DNA of 64,000 nt. Origin: Saprospiraceae bacterium (GTDB lineage Bacteria > Bacteroidota > Bacteroidia > Chitinophagales > Saprospiraceae). A model generated the notes under the pieces. It was not told the DNA's origin. It did not search any database and saw nothing but the letters and a program-made list of their open reading frames with translations. Where the stretch lies: assembly GCA_019638455.1 (NCBI GenBank), contig JAHBTU010000002.1, positions 654,501 to 718,500 on the forward strand, written 5' to 3'. This document shows positions 1 to 7,818 of this stretch, piece after piece. The position numbers and the translations under genes are program-made. Position 1 is the stretch's first letter. Each line of letters begins with the position of its first letter.

Positions 1-1
1 G

Positions 2-1237
2 GAAAAAATCAATCAAGCGCAGTCGGATACTGCTTGCCTGCGGCTCATGCGTGATTGGGCGCAGTGGTTTCGAGACGGCCATGTGCAATTATATCAGAAG
101 ACAGGGGCAGTCTCCGACAACCCCGTCGAAATCCGCCAGCGGTTTGCGGATTGGGAAAACATCGCGCTCAGCGAAACCGAAGCCCGTGCCCATCTTGACC
201 AAGATGGACGCGACCCAGTGGAAGGCATCTACGACATGGCGGGGGGCAATTACCGCGTGGCTTTGGTGCGCCGCGAGTCGGCCAGGCGCGATTTTGCGGC
301 AGTCATCCTGCAAGCCGACAGTGTGTGGTGGATGCCCGGACAGGTAAAATTTGAATTGAGGCAAAACACCCCGGCCACGTTTGATGCCCGCTTCTTTATG
401 CGCGACCACTCCATGCGCGATGCCAAAGCGACTTTCGACAATGGGAAACTGACTTTCTCGGATTTGGGGCCATGGCACAAGCAATACCCCGGCACACCAA
501 GCACGCCCGAAAAGCCCCAAATTTTCACGCTCAAACAACTTGACGCGCAGACTTTGCTGCTCACCGTGCCCACCATGAACGAGACGGTACGGTTAGAACT
601 TGACAGCCTCGTGAAAGCCAATGCATCACTTTTGGAACAAACCGAAAACCTCATCATTGACTGCCGCAACAACGGAGGAGGGAGCGATATCACTTTTTAT
701 CCACTGCGGCCATACATCCTTACTGGCTCGGTAAAAGGATACAGAGGGCAGATATATGCCACCGAGGACAATGTGGAGAAGTATGACCGATTGAGCAAAG
801 ACAAAGGTTGGCCCAAAAAATATCGCCGTCAATTTGCTCGCATCGCTCGAAAAATGCGCCGCAACATGGGTGGATACTTCGGCAAATGTGGCGAGGCGAC
901 CATGCGGCTCAAAAAGATGAAACCCTATCCCAAACGTGTCGCCATCCTCATCAATGGCTATTGTGCCAGTAGTTGTGAGCAGTTTGTCTATTATGCCGAA
1001 CAAAGCAACCGCGTCACGCTTATTGGCCAAAACACGGCGGGCATCATGGACTATGGCAATTTGCACAATCTCGATTTCCCCTGCGGCCAATTCGGACTGG
1101 CCTATCCCACCTCTCGCTCTTGCCGTGTGGAGATTGGCAAGGCCATTGACGGGACTGGGATTGCCCCCGATATTCGGCTCGACGAAAAGGAAAAGGATTG
1201 GGTGGAGTATGCGCGACAGTATCTTTCGAGGAAATAA
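2..1237 (+). CDS. S41-family peptidase, 5' end outside the window
   Basis: Serine peptidase of the S41 (C-terminal processing peptidase / tail-specific protease) family. The frame is open from base 2, so the true start and any signal peptide lie upstream; the ATG at 47 is probably internal. The conserved core is visible: a strand ending in IDCRNNGGG, then INGYCASSCEQF, which carries the expected nucleophile serine, then the IGQNTAGIMDYG loop. The C-terminal part ends with the DGTGIAPDIRL segment usual in this family. No clear lysine general base is visible after the serine, so activity is inferred from the fold only. It ends with TAA at 1237, directly before a dispersed repeat. Confidence 0.85.
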   Translation, partial: EKINQAQSDTACLRLMRDWAQWFRDGHVQLYQKTGAVSDNPVEIRQRFADWENIALSETEARAHLDQDGRDPVEGIYDMAGGNYRVALVRRESARRDFAAVILQADSVWWMPGQVKFELRQNTPATFDARFFMRDHSMRDAKATFDNGKLTFSDLGPWHKQYPGTPSTPEKPQIFTLKQLDAQTLLLTVPTMNETVRLELDSLVKANASLLEQTENLIIDCRNNGGGSDITFYPLRPYILTGSVKGYRGQIYATEDNVEKYDRLSKDKGWPKKYRRQFARIARKMRRNMGGYFGKCGEATMRLKKMKPYPKRVAILINGYCASSCEQFVYYAEQSNRVTLIGQNTAGIMDYGNLHNLDFPCGQFGLAYPTSRSCRVEIGKAIDGTGIAPDIRLDEKEKDWVEYARQYLSRK

Positions 1238-1338
1238 ACTTTGATTCGCCAGGATTTGTCAGTTCACCATGACTGATGCCTCTGATTTTGAGCAGATTGC
1301 GATTGCAGCCATGCCCAAACTTGGCAGTGCGAGATATA
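1238..1338 (+). repeat. Dispersed repeat R1, copy 1
   Basis: About 100 bp starting one base after the S41 stop codon. It is recognised by the words GATTCGCCAGGATTTGTCAG, TGATTTTGAGCAGATTGC and ATGCCCAAA in fixed order. Three more copies are in the window: 9137-9242 on the minus strand, 30149-30285 and 41348-41448. The repeat abuts the point where the HigA-like remnant loses its homology. Confidence 0.8.
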
Positions 1339-1376
1339 ATCATTAGGTGTATGGAAGACAAAAAAACGGCTGACCC

Positions 1377-1574
1377 CAAGCGGAATTTGATTGCCTCGAT
1401 GGGGTCGGGCGTTTCGATGGGGAAGTGGCGCTGCTCGTAGAGGTCAATCAAGACCGAAAGCAATTCAAAGCGGTCGCTTTCCGGCGTTCCGGGTTTTGCG
1501 TCGAAGATTTTGTCCAACTCGCGCAGGGCGTTTTCGTATTCCTCTTCGGTTTTGATTGCTTTCAAGTCAAACAT
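1377..1574 (-). pseudogene. HigA-like antitoxin remnant lacking its DNA-binding domain
   Basis: Reading from 1574 the protein begins MFDLKAIKTEEEYENAL and continues through DAKPGTPESDR to PDPIEAIKFRL, the typical N-terminal half of HigA/XRE-type antitoxins. In intact homologues a helix-turn-helix follows EAIKFR. Here homology stops at about residue 66 (1377) and the frame runs into unrelated bases and repeat R1. No HigB toxin is adjacent; the gene upstream on this strand is the broken DUF5615 gene 45 bp away. The truncation is seen directly; calling it non-functional is inference. Confidence 0.75.
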
Positions 1575-1619
1575 ATTTTTCTGATTAGTAGTCGTTTACA
1601 AGAAAATCACCGATACGGC

Positions 1620-1967
1620 TTAATCCGCAATTTCCCCCTCGTCCAACACGGAAAAACAATGGAGCAGCCAGTCTCCGTTTTCTCGAAGCACATCCAACAC
1701 CAAAGGTGCTTTGACTTCGCCCAACAGGGGAATTAAGCGTATCAGGGGTATGCCGTGATTGGGTTTTTTCAAACGGTAAGTCAATTCGCCGAAATCTTTA
1801 TCTTCGGTCAGAAGAAAGGCTCGCTGATGGAGCTCAAATTAGAGCACTCGTTCGTCCGGCCAGCCCGGATGTTCTTCCACAATAGCCCGAACCGCAAATC
1901 CAGCACCACGCAGGAGTTCGACAATGGCGAAACCCACGCTTTCATCGGCGACAATCGGGTTGTTCAT
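1620..1967 (-). pseudogene. DUF5615 PIN-like toxin gene with an in-frame stop
   Basis: Translating from the ATG at 1967 gives a 115-codon protein with the DUF5615 pattern: ADESVGFAIVELLRGAGF, then VEEHPGWPDERVL, then LLTEDKDFGEL and IPLIRLIPLLGE. The DUF5615 acidic residues (ADE, TEDKDFGE) are present. Codon 43 (1841-1839) is TAA, breaking the gene right after DERVL, while the rest of the frame is intact to the TAA at 1620. The ATG overlaps the stop of the DUF433 gene (ATGA), the normal coupled antitoxin-toxin arrangement. A single nonsense mutation suggests recent inactivation. Confidence 0.8.
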
Positions 1968-2375
1968 GCGGTGAGTTCAAAGACGATTTCATTTTTGATT
2001 TTTTCGGCGGCAAAAGCCGAACAAGCCCAAATTTGTTCTTCGTTCAAATGCGGGTATAGTCAACGCAAATCAGCCCCGTCCGCTTTGCTTAGCCGGGCAA
2101 GCCCCTGAGTACAGGGTCTGACAAGGTGGTTTTGAACGAACGGTGCTCGCAATCCTTTGGAAATCATGCAAATCAATCAATCAAGGAAATCCCTGCCTTG
2201 CCAACGGGCAGGTTCAAATCCTCTTTAATCTGGGTATACGCTTTGAGCAATTGAGGAATCGTGATGCCGGCGGCCAATTTTTCCAAAATCAAATCCACGC
2301 CGATGCGGGTGCCGCGAATGGACGGTTTGCCATACAAATGGCCGGGTCGGAAACGATGTAGTTTGTCCAATTCAT
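1964..2375 (-). pseudogene. DUF433 antitoxin gene, frameshifted and split by repeat R2
   Basis: The ATG at 2375 starts MNWTNYIVSDPAI in one frame; the rest of the DUF433 domain (GKPSIRGTRIGVDLILEK then LLKAY) is in another frame, so there is a frameshift near 2335-2345. After LLKAY the gene is interrupted by a 180-bp copy of repeat R2 (2057-2236). Homology then resumes with YPHLNEEQIWACSAFAAEK and 11 more residues to a TGA at 1966-1964. That stop overlaps the ATG of the DUF5615 gene. Removing R2 plus one TA rejoins AY to PHL exactly in frame. DUF433 proteins are usual antitoxin partners of DUF5615 toxins. Confidence 0.8.
2057..2236 (-). repeat. Dispersed element R2, copy A, inserted in the DUF433 gene
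   Basis: A 180-bp element that on this strand begins TACCCAGATTAAAGAGG and ends CTGATTTGCGTTGACTA. It is flanked by TA on both sides (2055-2056 and 2237-2238), consistent with a TA target duplication. Close copies lie at 33994-34169 and 39479-39648, a palindromic derivative at 41030-41102 and a diverged partial copy near 31936. It carries no convincing ORF, so it is non-autonomous. I do not recognise the family. Confidence 0.8.
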
Positions 2376-2433
2376 GGCGAGTTGAAACTTTTTACAAAAA
2401 TGGTCGAAAACTCTGAGTTTGTACCCAATCGCA

Positions 2434-4470
2434 TTATTCCGCGCCAAACCTCTCCCGCAACATCTTCTTCAAAGCCAGCATTTCATCCCGGAATTGCGCT
2501 GCCGTGATGAAATCCAAATCCTTCGCAGCCTTTTTCATTTTTGATTCTGATTCGGCAATCATTTTTTCTAGTTGGCTGCGGGTAGCATAAGCCACCACAG
2601 GTTCAGCGGCGAGGGTAAGTTCTTCTTTTTCAACATAATACTTCGTCGGTTCCGAGCCGCGAATGTCGAGGATGCTGCGTGTGGCGAGGATTTGCTCCCG
2701 CGTCTTGGTCACCGTCGTCGGCGTGATGCCGTGCTCCTCGTTGTAGGCAATCTGTATGGCACGGCGGCGATTCGTCTCGTCAATCGTGTTGCGCATCGAG
2801 TCGGTGATTTTGTCGGCATAGAAGACGACGAGGCCGTTCGAGTTGCGGGCGGCGCGACCGGCGGTTTGTGTGAGCGAGCGGGCATTTCGCAGAAAACCTT
2901 CTTTGTCGGCATCGAGGATGGCGACAAGCGAAACTTCCGGCAAGTCAAGTCCTTCGCGCAAGAGGTTCACTCCAATCAATACATCGAACTCGCCGAGCCG
3001 CAGGTCGCGCAGGATTTCCACACGTTCCAAGGTCTCCACTTCCGAGTGGATGTAACGGCAGCGCACGCCGACTTTGGCAAAATAATTCGCCAGTTCCTCG
3101 GCCATGCGTTTCGTCAAAGTCGTGACCAATGCCCGTTCGCCAACTTCAGTTCTTTTTTGAATTTCCTCCAGCAAATCGTCAATCTGATTGAGCGAAGGCC
3201 GCACCTCGATGGGCGGGTCGAGCAGGCCAGTCGGTCGCACAAGTTGTTCTACCACAACGCCTTCGGTTTTTTCCAACTCGTAATCGCCGGGCGTGGCGCT
3301 CACGAAAATCACCTGATTTATCATCCCCTCGAACTCCTCGAAACTCAGCGGGCGGTTGTCCATAGCCGACGGCAGGCGGAAGCCCCAGTTGACGAGCGAC
3401 TGCTTGCGCGAACGGTCGCCGCCCCACATCCCGCGCACTTGCGGGATGGTGACGTGGCTCTCGTCCACAATCATCAGGTAGTCGTCGGGGAAATAGTCGA
3501 GCAGGCAGAAGGGGCGCGTGCCGGGTTCGCGGCGGTCGAAGAAACGCGAGTAGTTTTCGATGCCGGAGCAGTAGCCGAGTTCCTTTATCATTTCGAGGTC
3601 GAACGACGTGCGCTCGCGGATGCGGCGTGCTTCCGCAATGCGGCCTTCGGAAATGAAGTATTTTTCCTGCGCCACCATTTCGTCCTGAATGGCGGCCATG
3701 ATTTCGGTCAGCCGTTCTTTTGGCGCGACGTAGAGGTTGGCGGGAAAAATGGCGGCCTCGTTCATCGCGTTGACGCGCTTACCCGATTGAAGTTCAATGC
3801 TTTCGATGCTCTCGATTTCGTCGCCAAAAAAAATGACGCGGTAGCCCCAGTCGGCGTAGGGCAGGTTGATATCCACCGTGTCGCCGCGCACACGGAAGGT
3901 GCCGCGCGCAAAATCCGTCTCCGTGCGCGAGTAGAGGCTGTCCACGAGTGAGTAGAGGAACTGCGTTTTGTTCAACTTCATGCCCTTGTGGAGGCGGATG
4001 ATGCCAGTGGCGTAGTCGTCGGGATTGCCCATGCCGTAGATGCAGGAGACGGAGGCCACAATGATGATGTCGCGCCGACCAGAGAGCAGGGTGGAGGTCG
4101 CTTTCAGGCGGAGTTTGTCCACCAACTCGTTGATTTGCAAATCCTTCTCGATGTAAGTGTCCGTCACCGAAATGTAGGCCTCGGGCTGGTAATAGTCGTA
4201 GTAGGAGACAAAATACTCCACCGCGTTGTCGGGAAAAAAGGTCTGAAACTCGCCGTAGAGTTGGGCCGTGAGGGTTTTGTTGTGGGTCAGCACCAGCGTC
4301 GGTTTGTTCAGTTGGGCGACGACGTTCGCCATCGTGAAGGTCTTGCCGGAGCCGGTGACGCCGAGCAGCACCTGGGCGCGGTCGCCGCTTTTCACGCCGT
4401 TCACGAGTTGTTCGATGGCTTGGGGCTGGTCGCCGGTGGGCTGGTAGTGGGAAGAGATTTTGAAATTCAT
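2434..4470 (-). CDS. uvrB: Excinuclease ABC subunit B
   Basis: UvrB receives damaged DNA from UvrA, verifies the lesion and recruits UvrC in nucleotide excision repair. At 678 residues it has the usual family length. The N-terminal signature YQPTGDQPQAI is followed by Walker A GVTGSGKT at residues 37-44, the beta-hairpin region SYYDYYQPEAY, and the DEAD-like VDESHVTIPQVRGMW. Helicase motifs include EGLDLPEVSLV and QTAGRAARN. The C-terminal UVR motif (KAAKDLDFITAAQFRDEM) that contacts UvrC is intact. It is transcribed alone on the minus strand; the upstream region to 5040 is repeat-rich. Confidence 0.97.
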   Translation of the reverse strand: MNFKISSHYQPTGDQPQAIEQLVNGVKSGDRAQVLLGVTGSGKTFTMANVVAQLNKPTLVLTHNKTLTAQLYGEFQTFFPDNAVEYFVSYYDYYQPEAYISVTDTYIEKDLQINELVDKLRLKATSTLLSGRRDIIIVASVSCIYGMGNPDDYATGIIRLHKGMKLNKTQFLYSLVDSLYSRTETDFARGTFRVRGDTVDINLPYADWGYRVIFFGDEIESIESIELQSGKRVNAMNEAAIFPANLYVAPKERLTEIMAAIQDEMVAQEKYFISEGRIAEARRIRERTSFDLEMIKELGYCSGIENYSRFFDRREPGTRPFCLLDYFPDDYLMIVDESHVTIPQVRGMWGGDRSRKQSLVNWGFRLPSAMDNRPLSFEEFEGMINQVIFVSATPGDYELEKTEGVVVEQLVRPTGLLDPPIEVRPSLNQIDDLLEEIQKRTEVGERALVTTLTKRMAEELANYFAKVGVRCRYIHSEVETLERVEILRDLRLGEFDVLIGVNLLREGLDLPEVSLVAILDADKEGFLRNARSLTQTAGRAARNSNGLVVFYADKITDSMRNTIDETNRRRAIQIAYNEEHGITPTTVTKTREQILATRSILDIRGSEPTKYYVEKEELTLAAEPVVAYATRSQLEKMIAESESKMKKAAKDLDFITAAQFRDEMLALKKMLRERFGAE

Positions 4471-4671
4471 AAGCCCACAAATTTCGGGGTTTTTGGTGGA
4501 GTTTTTAAAAACTTTTTGTGTGGAAAATTCCCGCCGCGCTTGGTGTTCTCACCAAGCGCACCCGTGCGAGATTCCAAGCCAAAGCACCCCCGCTGGCGCG
4601 ACGCTATACGTCGTGACATAATATCGGGCGGTCTATGCCCACCCCCCAGCAGCGTATCCGTCGGAATGTTC
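4471..4671. repeat. Gene-free stretch with REP-like palindrome, copy 1
   Basis: Bases 4596-4671 contain GCGACGCTATACGTCGTGAC, a small palindrome (CGACG..CGTCG), and end with CAGCAGCGTATCCGTCGG. The same two blocks occur in the same order at 5629-5713, so direct copies flank the DUF4256 gene. No gene is supported in 4471-4595. Confidence 0.6.
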
Positions 4672-4696
4672 AGGTGCTGGTGCAGGGCGGGAAACC

Positions 4697-4880
4697 CATC
4701 TACCATCTTGTAACCGCCGACTTTCAATCGGCGGCCAAGCGAATCCCACCAACTACATCTATCATCTTTACCGAACATCCGCATCAAGAAACCAGATGTT
4801 GATGCTTTGCAAAGATGATAGATGAAAAGAGAAGTGGCGATGCCCCGCCGTTGAAATGGCGGGTTACAAGATGATAGATG
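4697..4880. repeat. Nested inverted repeat, REP-like
   Basis: Two roughly 35-base arms at 4697-4734 and 4846-4880 are imperfect reverse complements. Each has CATCTA followed by CATCTTGTAAC and a GCCG..CGGCGG stem. An inner pair, CATCTATCATCTTT at 4756-4769 and its complement near 4811-4824, makes the structure nested. It resembles paired REP/BIME units. No transposase of the REP-associated type is nearby. Confidence 0.6.
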
Positions 4881-4994
4881 TGTTTTCCTGTTCCCGCAAG
4901 TTTTTCCTTCTCAATACGAAAAATCAAGAACGGCGACGGTGTCTGCAGAATTTTTTGTGTGAAAGGTGTTCGACTGGTCGCAATTAAAAAACTT

Positions 4995-5027
4995 TTTGTT
5001 TTTTAAGTTTTGTTTGTTTTACTTTTG
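4995..5027 (+). promoter_or_regulatory. Bacteroidota-type promoter for the DUF4256 gene
   Basis: TTTG at 4995-4998, a 21-bp spacer, then TACTTTTG at 5020-5027, matching the phylum consensus TTTG / TAnnTTTG. The start codon of the DUF4256 gene is 18 bases downstream. Confidence 0.65.
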
Positions 5028-5044
5028 CCCTAAAATTTAAGGAT

Positions 5045-5614
5045 ATGCCGGACACAACAAAAAAAGAGCTGCCCCCATCACAACGTGAAGAACTCCTCAG
5101 CACTTTGAAAGCCCGTTTTGAGAAAAACATGAACCGCCATGAGGGCTTAGAATGGGCTAAAGTGCAGGCGAGGCTCGATGCCAATCCTGCAAAACTGTGG
5201 TCGCTCCATGTCATGGAAGAAACCGGCGGCGAACCGGATGTCGTCGGTTATGACAAGAAAACGGGCGAATATATTTTTTACGATTGTTCGGCGGAAAGCC
5301 CCAAAGGTCGCAGAAGTGTTTGTTACGACCGTGCGGCGTGGGAGTCGAGGAAAGAACATAAACCAGCAGACAACGCTATGGATATGGCGGCTGCCATGGG
5401 CATCGAAATTTTGTCGGAAGAACAATACCGGGAATTGCAGCAATTGGGAGCGTTCGATTTGAAGACATCGAGTTGGGTGAAAACGCCTAATGGTATCAGA
5501 AAACTCGGCGGTGCCCTCTTCTGCGACCGTCGCTACGACACGGTTTTTGTTTATCACAACGGCGCAGAATCTTACTATGCCGCCAGAGGATTTCGCGGCT
5601 CGCTGAGGGTTTAA
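5045..5614 (+). CDS. DUF4256 family protein
   Basis: A 189-residue soluble protein of unknown function. It matches DUF4256 in the pattern RFEKNMNRHEGLEWAKVQ near the N-terminus, EETGGEPDVVG, YIFYDCSAESPKGRRSVCYD in the middle and SWVKTPNGIRKLGGALFCDR near the end. No signal peptide or membrane segment is visible. It sits alone between two direct copies of a REP-like palindrome and has its own promoter, so it may be a single-gene transcription unit. The family assignment rests on recalled sequence pattern; no function can be given. Confidence 0.85.
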   Translation: MPDTTKKELPPSQREELLSTLKARFEKNMNRHEGLEWAKVQARLDANPAKLWSLHVMEETGGEPDVVGYDKKTGEYIFYDCSAESPKGRRSVCYDRAAWESRKEHKPADNAMDMAAAMGIEILSEEQYRELQQLGAFDLKTSSWVKTPNGIRKLGGALFCDRRYDTVFVYHNGAESYYAARGFRGSLRV

Positions 5615-5628
5615 TTTTCCCTATACTA

Positions 5629-5713
5629 TCGCGACGCTATGTGCGTCGTGACAAACACTCAGGCTATGTCTGCTTCCTCCCCCATCCCCAGCAGCGTATC
5701 CGTCGGGATGTTC
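5629..5713. repeat. REP-like palindrome, copy 2
   Basis: Begins TCGCGACGCTATGTGCGTCG, where CGACGC and GCGTCG form a stem, and ends CAGCAGCGTATCCGTCGG. It is the direct-repeat partner of 4596-4671 and lies between two converging genes, where it could also help end transcription. Confidence 0.6.
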
Positions 5714-5746
5714 GGTGCTTACTCACAATAAATGAGCGCGTTGCGT

Positions 5747-7681
5747 TTATTTGCCTCCTCCATATCTCACCGCTTTGTCTAAATACGGCTGTCCTTTTTC
5801 TGGTTGCCCCATGTCTTTGTAAGCAGACCCGATGTAGTTGAGCAGGGTCACGTTTTGTGGGTCGTATTTCAGCGCCTCCTCCCATTGCTCGATGGCGGCG
5901 GGAAAATCACGCTTCATCGCCATCACGGCACCGAGGTTGCGCCGCGCATCCACGAATCGAGGGTCGAATTTGATGGACTCTCGGTACACTCTTTCGGCCT
6001 CGTCCAACTGATTGCGAAGGAAATAGATGAACCCCATGTTGGAGAGCACCTTTGCGTCGTTAGGCCTGTATTTGAGTGATTGTTGGTAGTCGTCGAATGC
6101 TTGGTCGTACTTTTTCAATCGGAAATAAGCCAAGCCCCTGCTGCCGTATGCATCGTGATATTGCGGGTAGAGTTGGATGGCTTTGGTGTAGGTATCTATG
6201 CCTTTGAGCACCCATGTGGAGTCGAGCACTTCGCCCGTTGCTTCGTCGAGGCCCTTTTTGGTCAGTTCGAGGGCATGGTGGTAGTTCAATTTGGCACCGT
6301 TGGGCGAATGGCCAATGTCGGCGGCGTACAGGGTGCCGCTGTCAAACCAAGCCGGGTTGCGGCTGATTGTTTTCACGCTATATGCTGCCAAAAGAATGCC
6401 TGCCGCGCCCCAAAGGGCGATGCCTTTGCCGTTGGGGTTCCAAATCTCGCGCAAGTCGTTGATATTGAACAAGCGGCAAAACAAATAAGCCACCGCAAAG
6501 GCAAGCCCAAGTGATGGCACATACAGCAAGCGTTCGCCATAAGATGTGCCTATTTGAATCAATACATTGCTGAAAAGCGAAAACGTGATGAGGTAGAAGA
6601 GTGCCGCGAAAGAGAGAAAGTGCTTTTTCTTGAGGTGTAGCAGTGCCCAGATGCCCATGCCGAGATAGGTCAGCAGCCCCAACACGGCCCGCCAATCGGC
6701 AAATGTGACAGGCGTCATTTGGGGGTAGCCCATATCGTGGACGAGGGGGTGGGGCAGTACGAGCGTCCACAGATAGCGGCCGCACATCATGAATGCCGAG
6801 GCGAACCTTTCGCCTTGATTGGCAGCACCGACGATGAAGTTGTCGAGCACCGAAAAAATTTCCTTGTGTTGCTGCGCCGCGATGACGTTTTGGCGAGCCA
6901 TCAAAAATACTGCCGCTGGCAGCAGCATCAGAGCTGTCAGCCGAAGGTTTTTGCCCAGTGAAAGAGAAGTGAAAAACCACATCGTAAGCGGAAAAACCGC
7001 GAGAAACGTGATGGCGCTTTCTTTGCAAAAAAGACCAAAGCCGTAAAAGGCAACCGAGGCCAAAAGCCAAGCGCCATGCTTGTTGTCGAAATAGCGCCAC
7101 AGTGCATAAAGAGAAGCCGTACAGCCCAACAAGGCGAGTATCTCGTCCACGCTTTTGATGTTGGCCACCACCTCCGTATGAACCGGATGCGCCATGAAAA
7201 TCAAGACCGCCAAAGCGGGCAGGACGGGTGGGTAATTTGTCAAAATCCGGCGCCAAGTGACCCAAAGCAGCCAACCCGTCAAGGCGTAGAGCAACACATT
7301 TATCAGGTGGGCAAAGTGCGGGTCGTCAGGCGCGATTTGCCACTGCCAAGCAAAAAGCGTGAGTGGGATGGGGCGATACAGCGAGCCGGGGCTGCTCCAG
7401 ACCCCATAGCGATATTCGGTGGTGAAGATGGTGCCGATGTTTTTCAGGCCACCCTTCACGACCCAGTTTTCCTTGATGCTCGAAAAATCGTCAAGACAAT
7501 AATCGTGTTGCAAGGTGTTGGCATAGAGCAAAAAGCCGAGGGCGGCGGCAAGCAGACCGACTAACCATCCGAGCCTGATTGCGTGCGCGGGCGCTTGTAT
7601 TTTGGGGGGGCTGACGGAAGGCTTGTTTTTCTGAGCGGGGCGGGGGGGAGGAGCAGATTTGGCAGATTTTCGCTTCGACAT
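5747..7681 (-). CDS. GT-C-like multi-pass membrane protein with C-terminal TPRs
   Basis: A 644-residue protein. A basic, proline-rich cytoplasmic tail (residues 1-33) is followed by many hydrophobic segments to about residue 440, then a soluble tail with about four TPR units (for example QFDDYQ-type helices and RNLGAVMAMKRDFPAAIEQW) to the end. The acidic pair in DYCLDDF (D64, D65) just after the first membrane segment, and the overall layout, resemble GT-C glycosyltransferases fused to TPRs such as the TMTC/DUF1736 group. Use of a lipid-linked sugar donor is inference. It is monocistronic and converges on the DUF4256 gene. Confidence 0.7.
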   Translation of the reverse strand: MSKRKSAKSAPPPRPAQKNKPSVSPPKIQAPAHAIRLGWLVGLLAAALGFLLYANTLQHDYCLDDFSSIKENWVVKGGLKNIGTIFTTEYRYGVWSSPGSLYRPIPLTLFAWQWQIAPDDPHFAHLINVLLYALTGWLLWVTWRRILTNYPPVLPALAVLIFMAHPVHTEVVANIKSVDEILALLGCTASLYALWRYFDNKHGAWLLASVAFYGFGLFCKESAITFLAVFPLTMWFFTSLSLGKNLRLTALMLLPAAVFLMARQNVIAAQQHKEIFSVLDNFIVGAANQGERFASAFMMCGRYLWTLVLPHPLVHDMGYPQMTPVTFADWRAVLGLLTYLGMGIWALLHLKKKHFLSFAALFYLITFSLFSNVLIQIGTSYGERLLYVPSLGLAFAVAYLFCRLFNINDLREIWNPNGKGIALWGAAGILLAAYSVKTISRNPAWFDSGTLYAADIGHSPNGAKLNYHHALELTKKGLDEATGEVLDSTWVLKGIDTYTKAIQLYPQYHDAYGSRGLAYFRLKKYDQAFDDYQQSLKYRPNDAKVLSNMGFIYFLRNQLDEAERVYRESIKFDPRFVDARRNLGAVMAMKRDFPAAIEQWEEALKYDPQNVTLLNYIGSAYKDMGQPEKGQPYLDKAVRYGGGK

Positions 7682-7818
7682 GGCGCATTGATTTTTCCTG
7701 AAAAAACCAGCGCCGAAGGTAAGGAGATGCCCAAGAATTTTTTAAACCCCAACAACACACTGCCCAACAAAGCAGTTTTTCCTATACTTGCCTTTTTTGA
7801 CACTAAAAATACGGTTCA

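Noticed and set aside
2057..2236. R2 as a coding sequence, since several frames are open through it
   Set aside because: Copies differ by indels that break every frame, and copy A cleanly interrupts a gene, so it is an insertion, not a conserved gene.
2572..3951. 459-codon open frame on the plus strand opposite uvrB
   Set aside because: Codon-bias shadow of uvrB in GC-rich sequence; no recognisable domain, and uvrB is certain.
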